Shown here: piece by piece, positions 1 through 8,844 of the stretch
Layout: every line of letters starts with the position of its first letter
How positions within the stretch are numbered: the first letter of the stretch is position 1
NCBI GenBank assembly: GCA_945869305.1
Contig: CAMBOH010000001.1
Span: forward strand, 1-64,000
Source of the DNA: an uncultured bacterium
GTDB lineage: Bacteria; Bacteroidota; Bacteroidia; Bacteroidales; Bacteroidaceae
Length of the DNA: 64,000 nt
Direction: 5' to 3'
Translations under genes and position numbers: made by a program
The notes under the pieces: generated by a model
Told to the model about the DNA's origin: nothing
Seen by the model: the letters and a program-made list of their open reading frames with translations, nothing else
Databases searched by the model: none

Positions 1-1267
1 TGGTGTAGTGGATGGCGGGGTAGATCATCATCGGGTTGTAGTACTTCACGCCGTTCACCTCCTTGGCGAGTTCGCCGGGGTTCACGTCGGTGATTTCCTC
101 ATACATGTCGAAGAGGTTGCCGTAGCGCTGCAGCACCTGGTCGATGCCGAGGCGGTTGATGGCTTCGGAGAAGTCGAGGAAGACGGCGAGGCCGGTGTTG
201 TTCACGCCGAAGCCTGCGTCGCAGCGTTCCTTGGCGGCGCGGCTGGCCACGTCGCGGGGCACAAGGTTACCGAATGCCGGGTAGCGGCGTTCGAGGTAGT
301 AGTCGCGCTCTTCTTCGGGAATGTCGCTTCCCTTGATTTCGCCCTTCTGGAGCTTGATGGCGTCTTCCTTCTTCTTGGGCACCCAGATGCGGCCGTCGTT
401 ACGGAGCGATTCGGACATCAGCGTGAGCTTTGACTGCTTGTCGCCGTGAACGGGGATACAGGTGGGGTGGATCTGCACATAGGCGGGGTTGGCAAAGTAG
501 GCACCCTTGCGGTATGCGGCGATGGCTGCCGAGCAGTTGCATCCCATGGCGTTGGTCGAGAGGAAGTAGGTGTTGCCGTAGCCGCCGGTGGCGAGCACTA
601 CGGCGTGGGCAGCGAAGCGTTCGAGCTTGCCGTTCACGAGGTTGCGGGCTACGATACCGCGGGCGCGTCCGTCGACGATGACTACGTCCTGCATTTCATA
701 GCGGCAGTAGAGCTTCACGGTGCCGGCGTTGACCTGGCACATGAGGGCCGAGTAGGCACCGAGCAGCAGCTGCTGGCCGGTCTGTCCCTTGGCATAGAAC
801 GTACGGCTCACCTGTACGCCGCCGAACGAACGGTTGGCCAGGAGGCCGCCATATTCGCGGGCGAAGGGTACGCCCTGGGCCACACACTGGTCGATGATGT
901 TGGCACTGACTTCGGCGAGGCGGTACACGTTGGCTTCGCGGGCACGGTAGTCACCGCCCTTCACGGTGTCATAGAAGAGGCGGTAAACGGAGTCGCCGTC
1001 GTTCTGGTAGTTCTTGGCAGCGTTGATACCGCCCTGTGCGGCGATGGAGTGGGCGCGGCGGGGTGAGTCTTGGATGCAGAAGTTGAGCACCTTGAAGCCC
1101 ATTTCGCCCAGTGAGGCGGCAGCCGATGCGCCGGCCAGACCGGTGCCCACAACGATGATGTCGAGCTTACGCTTGTTGGCGGGGTTCACCAGCTTCTGGT
1201 GAGCTTTATAGTTGGTCCACTTTTGAGAAATAGGACCTTCGGGGATTTTGGAATCTATGTTAGCCAT
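1..1267 (-). CDS. sdhA: Succinate dehydrogenase / fumarate reductase flavoprotein subunit (partial)
   Basis: Catalytic subunit that interconverts fumarate and succinate at the inner face of the membrane; in Bacteroidales it acts mainly as a fumarate reductase in anaerobic respiration. Only the first ~422 residues are present; the C-terminus lies beyond base 1. Seen in the sequence: the dinucleotide-binding motif GTGLAG at residues 41-46, the FAD-linking region [15 protein letters not shown] with its His near residue 73, and the substrate-site segment [14 protein letters not shown]. The start is the ATG at 1267, preceded by 62 bp of spacer after sdhC. It follows the cytochrome b subunit on the same strand, the usual sdhCAB order; sdhB would be expected just outside the window. 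Confidence 0.95.
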   Translation of the reverse strand, partial: MANIDSKIPEGPISQKWTNYKAHQKLVNPANKRKLDIIVVGTGLAGASAAASLGEMGFKVLNFCIQDSPRRAHSIAAQGGINAAKNYQNDGDSVYRLFYDTVKGGDYRAREANVYRLAEVSANIIDQCVAQGVPFAREYGGLLANRSFGGVQVSRTFYAKGQTGQQLLLGAYSALMCQVNAGTVKLYCRYEMQDVVIVDGRARGIVARNLVNGKLERFAAHAVVLATGGYGNTYFLSTNAMGCNCSAAIAAYRKGAYFANPAYVQIHPTCIPVHGDKQSKLTLMSESLRNDGRIWVPKKKEDAIKLQKGEIKGSDIPEEERDYYLERRYPAFGNLVPRDVASRAAKERCDAGFGVNNTGLAVFLDFSEAINRLGIDQVLQRYGNLFDMYEEITDVNPGELAKEVNGVKYYNPMMIYPAIHYT

Positions 1268-1329
1268 AATGTTTCTTGATTATTTGTTGGTGGAGTGAAT
1301 GGCCGGATGCGGTCCGGCCGTTGAGCGTG

Positions 1330-2034
1330 TCAGGCAGCGCAGGCAGCTGCACAGCAACCGCCGCAGAAGGCGAACTTCAGGGCTACTACTGCAAAGATGA
1401 GCATCAGCACGGTTACGTATACGGTGCCGATGGCGCGCCAGCGGCAGAACCAGATCTTGCCGCTCCAGCCCAGAGTCTGGAAGGCACTCCAGAAGCCGTG
1501 GGTCATGTGGAACCAGATGGCAACGAACCACACGAGGTAGAGCACGGTGTAGACCGGACAGCTGAAGGTGAGGGCCATGAGGCTGTAGCCGTCGGAGGCA
1601 CTTTCGACTTCGTTGACGAAGGGCATGCCGCCGTTCACGAGTTCGGCAAACATCATGTTGTACCAGAAGTTGTAGAGGTGCAGCAGCAGGCCGAGCACGA
1701 CGATGATGCCGAGCACGAGCATGTTCTGCGAGGCCCATTCAACCTTTTCGGGCTTCTGCGTGACAGCGTAGCGGTTGTTGCCGCGGGCTTTGCGGTTTTG
1801 AAGGGTCAGGATGATGGCATAGATGAAGTGCAGGGCAACGAGCACGGCCAGACCCGCCGTAGCGGCCACGGCATACCAGTTGGCTCCAAGCATTTCGCAC
1901 ACCATGTTGTAGCCTTCTTTCGAGAAAAGGGCCACCAGGTTCATGCAACCATGAAACGTGAGGAACAGAATGAGCGCAATGCCGGTTACCGACATGATTA
2001 CCTTCCGTCCGATGGATGAATTAGTTAACCACAT
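1330..2034 (-). CDS. sdhC: Succinate dehydrogenase / fumarate reductase cytochrome b subunit
   Basis: Membrane anchor that carries heme b and passes electrons between menaquinone and the flavoprotein/iron-sulfur subunits. The 234-residue protein has about five hydrophobic segments and several His residues at segment ends (in FHGCMNLVALF, LHLYNFWYN and MTHGFWSAFQ) suitable as heme ligands. This is the single long cytochrome b558 form seen in Bacteroidetes, not the split SdhC/SdhD form. It is the first gene of the sdhC-sdhA operon; a promoter-like TACTTTTG lies about 180 bp upstream. Confidence 0.93.
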   Translation of the reverse strand: MWLTNSSIGRKVIMSVTGIALILFLTFHGCMNLVALFSKEGYNMVCEMLGANWYAVAATAGLAVLVALHFIYAIILTLQNRKARGNNRYAVTQKPEKVEWASQNMLVLGIIVVLGLLLHLYNFWYNMMFAELVNGGMPFVNEVESASDGYSLMALTFSCPVYTVLYLVWFVAIWFHMTHGFWSAFQTLGWSGKIWFCRWRAIGTVYVTVLMLIFAVVALKFAFCGGCCAAACAA

Positions 2035-2410
2035 AGAAGATGTTTTGAATTAAGTTGATATTTGGTGATTATTAGATATAGGTGCTTGGTCGAAGAGGCA
2101 GACCGGTGTAAGGTTTTATGGCCTGTCCGGCGGCTGTATGGCCATTGCCTTGGGCGGCTGAATGGCACGTTGCCGGCCGTTGCGGCCTCGAGACAATGGT
2201 TTTCTCGGGCAAAAGTAAGGGATTTTATTTGCTTTTGCTAATCTTTAAGGTTGAAAATGCAGCAGAAAGCGGAGCTCGGTTTAAAAGTTGTTGAGTTGAA
2301 GAGTTCATTCGGTCACCATGAAGCTCAGTAATCGTCAGTCTGATGAGCATGTCCGTAGGCTATCAGGCTAAACACTTTCAAGCAAAGCCGCATTGCGCTG
2401 TGTGTGAGCC
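2035..2410. other. Intergenic region upstream of sdhC
   Basis: This 376-bp gap separates the sdhC start from the end of the pgpH-like gene. It holds one promoter-like element (2210-2217, minus) for the sdh operon and an AT-rich stretch around 2220-2300. I see no gene, RNA or repeat in the remainder. Confidence 0.6.
2210..2217 (-). promoter_or_regulatory. Bacteroidetes -7 box upstream of sdhC
   Basis: On the minus strand this reads TACTTTTG, matching TAnnTTTG. No clear TTTG element is present about 20 nt further upstream. It would give an sdhC leader of about 170 nt. Confidence 0.5.
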
Positions 2411-4525
2411 TCACTGCCCTGCCCTTCGGCTGAAGAAGTAGGTGCGGCGTGGTGTGGTGGGTGGCTCTTCGGTCTTCGGCTTCAGTTCGGGGTAGGCGAT
2501 TCGGGTGTGGTAGATGGTCTTGAGGCTTTCCACCAGCACGCGCTTGGCCTGCGACAGGTCGCGGAAGGTGATGGGACACTCCTTGAAGTAGCCCGCCTGC
2601 ATCTGTCCGTCGACAATGCGGTCGACGAGTTCCTTCAGGTTCTCCTCGGTCACTTCCTTCAGCGAGCGTGAGCTGGCCTCTACGGCGTCACACATCATGA
2701 GGATGGCCTGTTCGCGGGTGAAGGGGTTCGGGCCGGGATAGGTGAATAGCGTCTCGTCGGGTTCCTGCTCGGGATGCTTGTTCTTCCACTGTATATAGAA
2801 GTACTTGGTGGTCGAGCGTCCGTGGTGGGTGCTGATGAAATCGCGTATCACCTTCGGCAGGTGGTACTTGTCGGCCAGTCGGAGGCCTTCGGTCACGTGG
2901 CTGATGATGATTTGTGCCGAGCGTTCCTCGGTCAGCTCGTCGTGCGGGTTCACGCCCGTCTGGTTTTCGGTGAAGAAGGCCGGGTTCAGCATCTTTCCGA
3001 TGTCGTGGTAGAGTGCTCCCGTTCTCACGAGCTGCGGCTTGGCGCCGATTTTGTCTGCCACTTCGGCAGCCAGGTTGGCCACTTGGAGCGAGTGGACGAA
3101 GGTGCCTTGTGCCACCTTCGACATGCGGCGCAGCACGGTGTTGTTTGTGTTCGACAGCTCTACCAGCGTCACGCTTGAGGTAAAGCCAAACAGCTTTTCG
3201 ATGAGGTACATGAGCGGGTAGGCAAAGAGCAGCAGCATCCCGTTCACGGCGATACAGACGTAGAGTGTCGGGTCGAGGTGTTCCAGGTCGATGCCCTGCG
3301 ACAGGTCGTAGCCCAGCATCACCAGGGCGCTGGCTGCCGCCACCTCAAAGACCACGCGCACCAGCTGCGAGCGTTCGGTGAGGTCCTTCAGTGCGCTGAT
3401 GGCCGTCATGCCCGCCACTATCTGTACCACCGTAAACTGGTAGTTGGTGTGTAGCACGAGCGAGGCCAGCACCACTGTGCACACCGTGGCCATGAAGGCC
3501 GTGCGCGAGTCGAGGAAGATGCGGATGAAGATGGGTACCATGGCGTAGGGCACAAGGTAGACGTTGAAGAGGCCCCGCGCCACCATGAGGTAGGTAATTA
3601 AGGGGAAGATGGCAATAAGCGAACACAGCAGCAGGATGCTGTGGGGCGATTCGAGGTAATCGCGGCGGAACAGGCGCAGGTAGAAGGCGAAGGCCAAGAG
3701 CACGCTGGCTATGAAGAGGGCCTGGCCCAGCAGAATCAGCCAGTAGCCCTTCGAGGGGTCGTTGCGTCGCACGCTCTCGTGCTCGAACGACTGTAGGATC
3801 TGGTACTGTTGTGGCGAGACGATTTCACCGCGGTCGATGATGCGCTGTCCGCTCTGTACCATGCCCGATGCGGGCGACACCGACTGGATCACGTCCTCGC
3901 GGGCGGTGCGCGTCTTCACACTGTCGATGACCAGGTTCGGCTCCAGGTATTCGTTGAGGTTGCAGCGTGCCATCATGTCGCGTGGGTAGTGGACGGTGTC
4001 GGCGTGCATGATGTATTCATAGGCAGAGCGGGTCGAGAAGAGTTCGCCCAGTGTGTGCGAAATGGCTTCTGTGCCCTCCACCAGGCGCAGGCCCGGGGTG
4101 CGCTCCTGCGCCATGATTGACATCTGTTCGGCTGACACGATGCCTTTGTCGTAGACTTCGGCGAGCATCCGCTCGATGTGCGTCAGGTAGTTTATAGGCA
4201 CGTCCTTGAACTTGCCGTGCAGGAAGTCGGCCCTGAAGCCCACAATCAGTCGCTGGGGCAGTGCGGTGTTTTCCGAGAAGAAGGGCATGAAGTCGTGCAG
4301 CGCGCTGTCGCGTTCGGCCTCGACCTCCTGTTTGCTTTTGTACACAGGAAAGTCGAACGGGGCGATGAGCGAGTTGTACCGCCACGGGCGGCCCTGTTCG
4401 TATTCATAGCCGAACTTACTTTCGCGTGGCATGAAGTACACCAGCAGGGCAACCACCACGAGCAGCGAGCCTGCCAGCGTGATGCGGCTTTCTATCTTTC
4501 TGTTCTTGTGGCTTTCGGTGGGCAT
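2411..4525 (-). CDS. 7TM receptor with HD-domain phosphohydrolase (PgpH family)
   Basis: Likely membrane-bound cyclic-di-AMP phosphodiesterase; PgpH of Listeria defines that activity for this architecture, and assignment here is by homology. The 704 residues show an N-terminal membrane segment (about 15-31), a long extracytoplasmic part to about 255, a run of hydrophobic segments (about 258-450), then a cytoplasmic HD domain. The HDIG signature is clear (HDIGK at 507-511), with His residues before it (FVHSLQVANLA) and after it (SHVTEG, STHHGRS) that would complete the di-metal site. It stands alone between pdxB and sdhC, both on the same strand; the 105-bp gap to pdxB would allow co-transcription. 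Confidence 0.88.
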   Translation of the reverse strand: MPTESHKNRKIESRITLAGSLLVVVALLVYFMPRESKFGYEYEQGRPWRYNSLIAPFDFPVYKSKQEVEAERDSALHDFMPFFSENTALPQRLIVGFRADFLHGKFKDVPINYLTHIERMLAEVYDKGIVSAEQMSIMAQERTPGLRLVEGTEAISHTLGELFSTRSAYEYIMHADTVHYPRDMMARCNLNEYLEPNLVIDSVKTRTAREDVIQSVSPASGMVQSGQRIIDRGEIVSPQQYQILQSFEHESVRRNDPSKGYWLILLGQALFIASVLLAFAFYLRLFRRDYLESPHSILLLCSLIAIFPLITYLMVARGLFNVYLVPYAMVPIFIRIFLDSRTAFMATVCTVVLASLVLHTNYQFTVVQIVAGMTAISALKDLTERSQLVRVVFEVAAASALVMLGYDLSQGIDLEHLDPTLYVCIAVNGMLLLFAYPLMYLIEKLFGFTSSVTLVELSNTNNTVLRRMSKVAQGTFVHSLQVANLAAEVADKIGAKPQLVRTGALYHDIGKMLNPAFFTENQTGVNPHDELTEERSAQIIISHVTEGLRLADKYHLPKVIRDFISTHHGRSTTKYFYIQWKNKHPEQEPDETLFTYPGPNPFTREQAILMMCDAVEASSRSLKEVTEENLKELVDRIVDGQMQAGYFKECPITFRDLSQAKRVLVESLKTIYHTRIAYPELKPKTEEPPTTPRRTYFFSRRAGQ

Positions 4526-4630
4526 GGTGATGGATTTAGCGTGTAGGGTTGAAGAGATTGGAGTTCAGAGCTTGTAATAAGGGCTAAGGTCAAAGGCTTT
4601 CAACTTCAGGCTTTCAGCTTCGGCTCTGAA

Positions 4631-5740
4631 CTATGAGGCTTCCAGAGGAGTCTCCCTCCTCAGCGGATAGTTTCCGCGCAGCGTTTCGAACTGTTCGGGA
4701 TGCGCCTTCAGGGCCATGCTGTCGCGTGTAGGGTCATAGAGGCGCAGGGCTTCGCAACCGGCCGTGTCGGCTGTGGCCTGGGGCAGATAGCTGAAGCCGG
4801 GTGGAAGGTCGGGCGGAGCCACCAGGCGGCAGAAGGCATCGTCCAACCCGAAATGGTGGGCCACGGCTTGCAGGGCCATGCGCGTGCCGTTCGCCTTGCC
4901 GTCGGCACTGTAGCCGGCAATGTGCGGTGTGCCCAGAAAGGTACGGCGCAGCAGTTCGAGGTCAATCTGCGGTTCGTTCTCCCAAGTGTCGATTACGGCC
5001 GTGCGCAGGCGGCCTTCGGCCAGGGCTGCCTTGAGGGCAGCTGTGTCGACCACTTCGCCGCGGCTTGTGTTGAGTACCACCGCCCCGCGTTTGAGCTGTG
5101 TGAAGAAAGACTCGCCAGCCAGGTGGAACGTGGCGTGAGGCTCTGCCGCCGGGGTCAGCGGCGTGTGAAAGCTCACCACGTCACACTCCTTTGCCACCTC
5201 GCTGAGCGTGACAAACTCACCGCCTTCGCGTTCGGCCCGCGGCGGGTCGCACAGCAGCACGCGGCCGAAGTTCAGCCGCTGCGCCACGTGCAGTACCTTA
5301 GTGCCTACGTGCCCCACGCCCACAATGCCCAGCGTGAGCCGTCCGAACACGCCGGTGTCAACGCACGGGGCGGGCACTTCGGCGGGCAGCAGCGGTCCGT
5401 CGTCCCAGCAGCCGTGGGCAGCGAGCAGCAGCAGCGCACATTCGACATACTGCGCCACGCTCCTCGCGTTGCATCCCGGGCAGTTGGCCCAGCCGATGCC
5501 CTGTTGTGCCAGATAGGCGGTGTCGAGGTGGTCGTAGCCAATGGTTGCCGTCGCTATGAACTTCACGTTCGAACCTTCGAGCAGCTCGCGGTCGCAGCGC
5601 GTCCGGGTGCGCACAATGAGTGCGTCGGCCTCGCGCACGTCGGCTGGCGTAATGTCGGCCCCGTTCACGTAGCGCACGCGGCCCAATCGCTCGGCCAGTC
5701 CGCGCATGTAGGGAATCTTTGCGTCTATCAGGAGGTTCAT
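4631..5740 (-). CDS. pdxB: Erythronate-4-phosphate dehydrogenase
   Basis: Cytoplasmic NAD-dependent oxidation of 4-phosphoerythronate, the second step of the DXP-dependent pyridoxal 5-phosphate route. I start it at the ATG at 5740 (MNLLIDAKIPY), giving 369 residues, close to the family length; the open frame continues upstream, but that part is only the shadow of the next gene. Visible features of the D-2-hydroxyacid dehydrogenase fold: the Rossmann motif LGIVGVGHVGTK, then the catalytic Arg (NTSRGEVVD), Glu (ENEPQ) and His (TPHIAGYS). The C-terminal PdxB dimerisation region is present. Downstream of a DUF3108 gene with an 80-bp gap. Confidence 0.94.
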   Translation of the reverse strand: MNLLIDAKIPYMRGLAERLGRVRYVNGADITPADVREADALIVRTRTRCDRELLEGSNVKFIATATIGYDHLDTAYLAQQGIGWANCPGCNARSVAQYVECALLLLAAHGCWDDGPLLPAEVPAPCVDTGVFGRLTLGIVGVGHVGTKVLHVAQRLNFGRVLLCDPPRAEREGGEFVTLSEVAKECDVVSFHTPLTPAAEPHATFHLAGESFFTQLKRGAVVLNTSRGEVVDTAALKAALAEGRLRTAVIDTWENEPQIDLELLRRTFLGTPHIAGYSADGKANGTRMALQAVAHHFGLDDAFCRLVAPPDLPPGFSYLPQATADTAGCEALRLYDPTRDSMALKAHPEQFETLRGNYPLRRETPLEAS

Positions 5741-5820
5741 GTCTTCTTGGGTTATGGGGAGAACGGACACCTTGCCTGCAACAGAAGAACCAGGCCTTCG
5801 CCTGTTCTCCCGTCGGGTGT

Positions 5821-6648
5821 TCACTTCACCTTCGCGTCCTGCGGATTCCGCAGTCCGCGTGCTCCGGTCAGGAAGGCCTTGGCCGTGCCGAAGTTCAGGT
5901 TCATGTCGAGTCGCACGGGCAGGTGGTTCTTGTCGTCGGTGATGTAGAAGGTCACGATGTCCTTTTCCTTTCCGTCGTCTTTGTCCTTTTCGACAAAGGA
6001 GAACACGAGGCACCGGTAGGTGGTGGAGCTGTTCTCCATCTTGAACTTCTTCTTGCCGCGGTACACGATGGCCTTCCATTCGCACTCCCTGCCGTCGGCC
6101 ATGAGGAAGTTGATGCGGTGTCCCACCTTCATGCCCTCGGCCGAGAAGGAGCGGGCGCGCATCAGCATGCTGATCATGTCGAAGGCGCAGTACTTGCTCG
6201 AATGGCTGTTTAGCTTGGGCGGGTTGTTGTCGCGCTGGTAGCGCATCTTCACGGTGCACTTGCCCGAGGGATAGGAATACCACACCTCGTTCTTGCGGTA
6301 GGTTTCGCCCTCAAACGCCTTCTTGGCGTAGTATTTCGGCACCAGGTCGAGCCCGGTGTAGGCCATCAGCGTGTCGCGCATGACGAAGATGTTGTCGGCC
6401 TTCTTCGAGCCTCGCGTGATGAGATACGAGCGGTAAGCGGGTTCGCCGCCGTAGGTCGTCTGTGTGGTGTTCATCGAGGCCGTGCCCACCTTCACCCAGA
6501 CAAACTTCCAGTTGAAGTAGAGGTCGTAGATGAGTGTTTCGCCGCTTTTGAAGGCCGTGTTGTCCGACGAGCATTGCGCCCGTGCCGTCATCCAGGCCGA
6601 AGCCGCCAGAGCGAGCATCAGCATCAGTTTCTTCAATGTTTTCATCAT
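5821..6648 (-). CDS. DUF3108 domain-containing exported protein
   Basis: Function unknown. The start at 6648 (MMKTLKKLMLMLALAA...) gives a typical signal peptide ending near ARAQ; a start three bases later is equally possible. The 275-residue product is a predicted periplasmic or outer-membrane-associated beta-rich protein. The region from TAFKSGETLIYDLYFNWKF onwards is the recognisable Bacteroidetes DUF3108 opening. It lies between an Ig-like lipoprotein and pdxB on the same strand (gaps 103 and 80 bp), so the three may share a transcript, but nothing links it functionally to pyridoxal synthesis. Confidence 0.85.
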   Translation of the reverse strand: MMKTLKKLMLMLALAASAWMTARAQCSSDNTAFKSGETLIYDLYFNWKFVWVKVGTASMNTTQTTYGGEPAYRSYLITRGSKKADNIFVMRDTLMAYTGLDLVPKYYAKKAFEGETYRKNEVWYSYPSGKCTVKMRYQRDNNPPKLNSHSSKYCAFDMISMLMRARSFSAEGMKVGHRINFLMADGRECEWKAIVYRGKKKFKMENSSTTYRCLVFSFVEKDKDDGKEKDIVTFYITDDKNHLPVRLDMNLNFGTAKAFLTGARGLRNPQDAKVK

Positions 6649-6751
6649 GTCTTCTGTTTTGTTGGTGTGGAAGGTTAAAAGTTGAGGGTCTGTGAGCGCA
6701 CGCTGAAGCGCAGCCATCACCTGCTTAGTGAGCATCCTGCGGACTTACGCT

Positions 6752-8677
6752 TCAGGAGCCTCTCTTCGCCCTTTCCCGCTCGGCGTTGCGGTCCTTGGGC
6801 GTAGCCTTTTTGTTGTCCTCCTTCTGCTTGACCAGTTCTCTGGGTTTTTGGCGGAAGCGCGGCACGTCGTCAAGCCTCCACGTCTGTTCCAGGTCCCAGT
6901 TGGCCCGGATGTTGAACTTTTGCGGAAAGTAGTAGACCTCTTCCGCCTGCCGCTTTTCGGCATACGAGCCTTCGTCCCAGCGTCCGTTCCGGTTGCGGTC
7001 GTTGAACAGCCTCACGTAGACCTCGCCCGGCTCCAGGTAGAAGAAGTCCGCCCTACCCTCCTCCACGGGCACCTGTCTCAGGAGCTTCTCGCTCCCCGAC
7101 AGCAGCTGCACCACTGCCGTCGAGTCGGCATCCGGCAGCAGGAGGAAGAGTGCGCCGAAGTCCTCCGGCCCCGCAATGCTGAACTGGTTGTCGCTGGCCA
7201 GGTTCACCCGGCCCGAAATGCCTGTGATGCAGGCTGAGTCAACGTTCAACACATACTTCTGTCCGGGCCTCCACGCGCCGCGCAGCGTGTAGTCGAGCAG
7301 TGCCAGCGAGTCGCGTTCGAGCCTGAAGGGCACCTCCTCATAGAGCGTGTCGACCTGCAGGAAGAGGTGTATGCCCGCTGTGTCGACCTTCAGCGCGGGC
7401 TCGGGCAGCTTGAAGTGCTGGTTCTGGTCGGGGGCGAGCTTCGCCTCTATGTTGAACTGCACCTTCAGCGGCTCGGCCGGAGGCGTTTCTTGAGAAAAGT
7501 CGCCCCGCTTGTGTCGCCGCTCCAGTGCCTTCTGGAAGCGCTCCATCTCCTTTTCGCGCAGCTTCATGCGCCGCTCGTAGGTCAGTTTCGGCACCAGTTC
7601 CAGCGTGTCGGTCTGCAGGTAGGGCACCGTCACCGAGTCGTTCGTCGCCTCGTAGGCCAGTTCCACCTCTAACGAGTCCTTGTTTACCAGCACCGTGTCG
7701 CGCAGCCAGAAAGTCAGTGTGTCGAAGCCCGCCGAGTGTTCCACGACGAAGGCGTCGCGGTCGTCAAAGTTCAGTCCCCTCACCCGTGGCATCCGTTCCA
7801 TCGGTGCGGTGAAGAACAGCCTGAACCACTCCGGCTCGCGCTGCGTCTTCAGCAGCTGGCACACCGGGTTGCGCTCCGTGAAGGCCAGCAGCACCACGTC
7901 GTCGGGTGTGAAGTGCGTGAAGGGCACTGTCATGATGGTGTCGACGGTCACTGTGTCGGCCCACAGCGTGTCCTGCCTCACGTCGGGAAAGGAGCCCGGA
8001 CGTATCGGTTCGTCGCGCCAGGCCAGCAGTTCGCCCCGCGCATAGCGGTAGTCGCCGTCCATGTCGCGCAGCGCATAGATGCGGTAGTCACCCGGCGCCA
8101 CCCCCTTCACCACGAAGTGGCCGTTGCCGTCGGTGCGCCCCACGCGGTCGAAGGCCAGTCCCGTGAAGGCCGAGTCGGCCAGGTTGCTGTGAAGTCCCAC
8201 CGTGACACCCTTCAGCGGTTCCAGGTTGTCGGCTGTCAGCACGTAGCCCGCCACCTCCATCGTGTCCACCTCTTCGCCAGTGGAAAAGAAGTAGGTGAAG
8301 TTGCCCAGCGGGTTGCCCTCGTTACAGTCCACGATGGCATCGCTGAAGTCGATGGTGTAGGTCGTGTTCGCCTTCAGCGAGTCAATGAACGTCACCGAGA
8401 TGTTGCGTCCCACCGTCTTGATTTCGGGCTGTTCCGTTTGGGGCGGCGAGAACACGATGTTGTCCTGCGCGTTCTCAATCTTCACCATTTCGTCGAACGT
8501 GATGGTCAGCTTCTTGGTCTGCTGTCGTGCTGCCCCGAGCTGAGGCTGCATGGCCACGATTTTGGGCGGTGTCTCGTCGTATGGCCCGCCGTCGGGTCCG
8601 CTTCCCGGATTGGCGCACGCCGCAGCTATCATGAGCAGCAGGGCGGGCAGCAGCAGCGTTATGTCAGAGCGTTTCAT
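6752..8677 (-). CDS. Ig-like-domain lipoprotein (SbsA-type Ig domain)
   Basis: Predicted surface or periplasmic lipoprotein of 641 residues, starting at the ATG at 8677 (MKRSDITLLLPALLLM), with a lipobox ending in IAAACA. After the anchor comes an Ig-like domain of the Big_5/SbsA type (ETPPKIVAMQPQLGA, then TITFDEMVKIENA), a carboxypeptidase-regulatory-like segment (VAGYVLTADNLEPLKGVTVG, residues about 165-260) and a C-terminal part with FNDRNRNGRWDEGSY, resembling a Ca-binding loop. Widely conserved in Bacteroidetes; its role is not established. Same strand and close behind the GH3 gene (167-bp gap). Confidence 0.85.
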   Translation of the reverse strand: MKRSDITLLLPALLLMIAAACANPGSGPDGGPYDETPPKIVAMQPQLGAARQQTKKLTITFDEMVKIENAQDNIVFSPPQTEQPEIKTVGRNISVTFIDSLKANTTYTIDFSDAIVDCNEGNPLGNFTYFFSTGEEVDTMEVAGYVLTADNLEPLKGVTVGLHSNLADSAFTGLAFDRVGRTDGNGHFVVKGVAPGDYRIYALRDMDGDYRYARGELLAWRDEPIRPGSFPDVRQDTLWADTVTVDTIMTVPFTHFTPDDVVLLAFTERNPVCQLLKTQREPEWFRLFFTAPMERMPRVRGLNFDDRDAFVVEHSAGFDTLTFWLRDTVLVNKDSLEVELAYEATNDSVTVPYLQTDTLELVPKLTYERRMKLREKEMERFQKALERRHKRGDFSQETPPAEPLKVQFNIEAKLAPDQNQHFKLPEPALKVDTAGIHLFLQVDTLYEEVPFRLERDSLALLDYTLRGAWRPGQKYVLNVDSACITGISGRVNLASDNQFSIAGPEDFGALFLLLPDADSTAVVQLLSGSEKLLRQVPVEEGRADFFYLEPGEVYVRLFNDRNRNGRWDEGSYAEKRQAEEVYYFPQKFNIRANWDLEQTWRLDDVPRFRQKPRELVKQKEDNKKATPKDRNAERERAKRGS

Positions 8678-8844
8678 GAGAAATCGTTGTTTGGAGAGCG
8701 TCGCGGACAGCGAAGCCCGGTTTAATGCTTTGGGGATTGAAGGTCTGTGGGCATGCATGCAGAGCTGACAGGGCATCCGTTCGGGCGGTATTCCCACAGG
8801 CGTTTCCTGTAGACTCTCCAGCCCCCCCTTCAGTCCTCCAGCCT

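Noticed and set aside
4631-6283. Apparent fusion extending pdxB upstream to 550 residues
   Set aside because: The extra 181 codons are only an open frame overlapping the DUF3108 gene; PdxB has its usual length from 5740.
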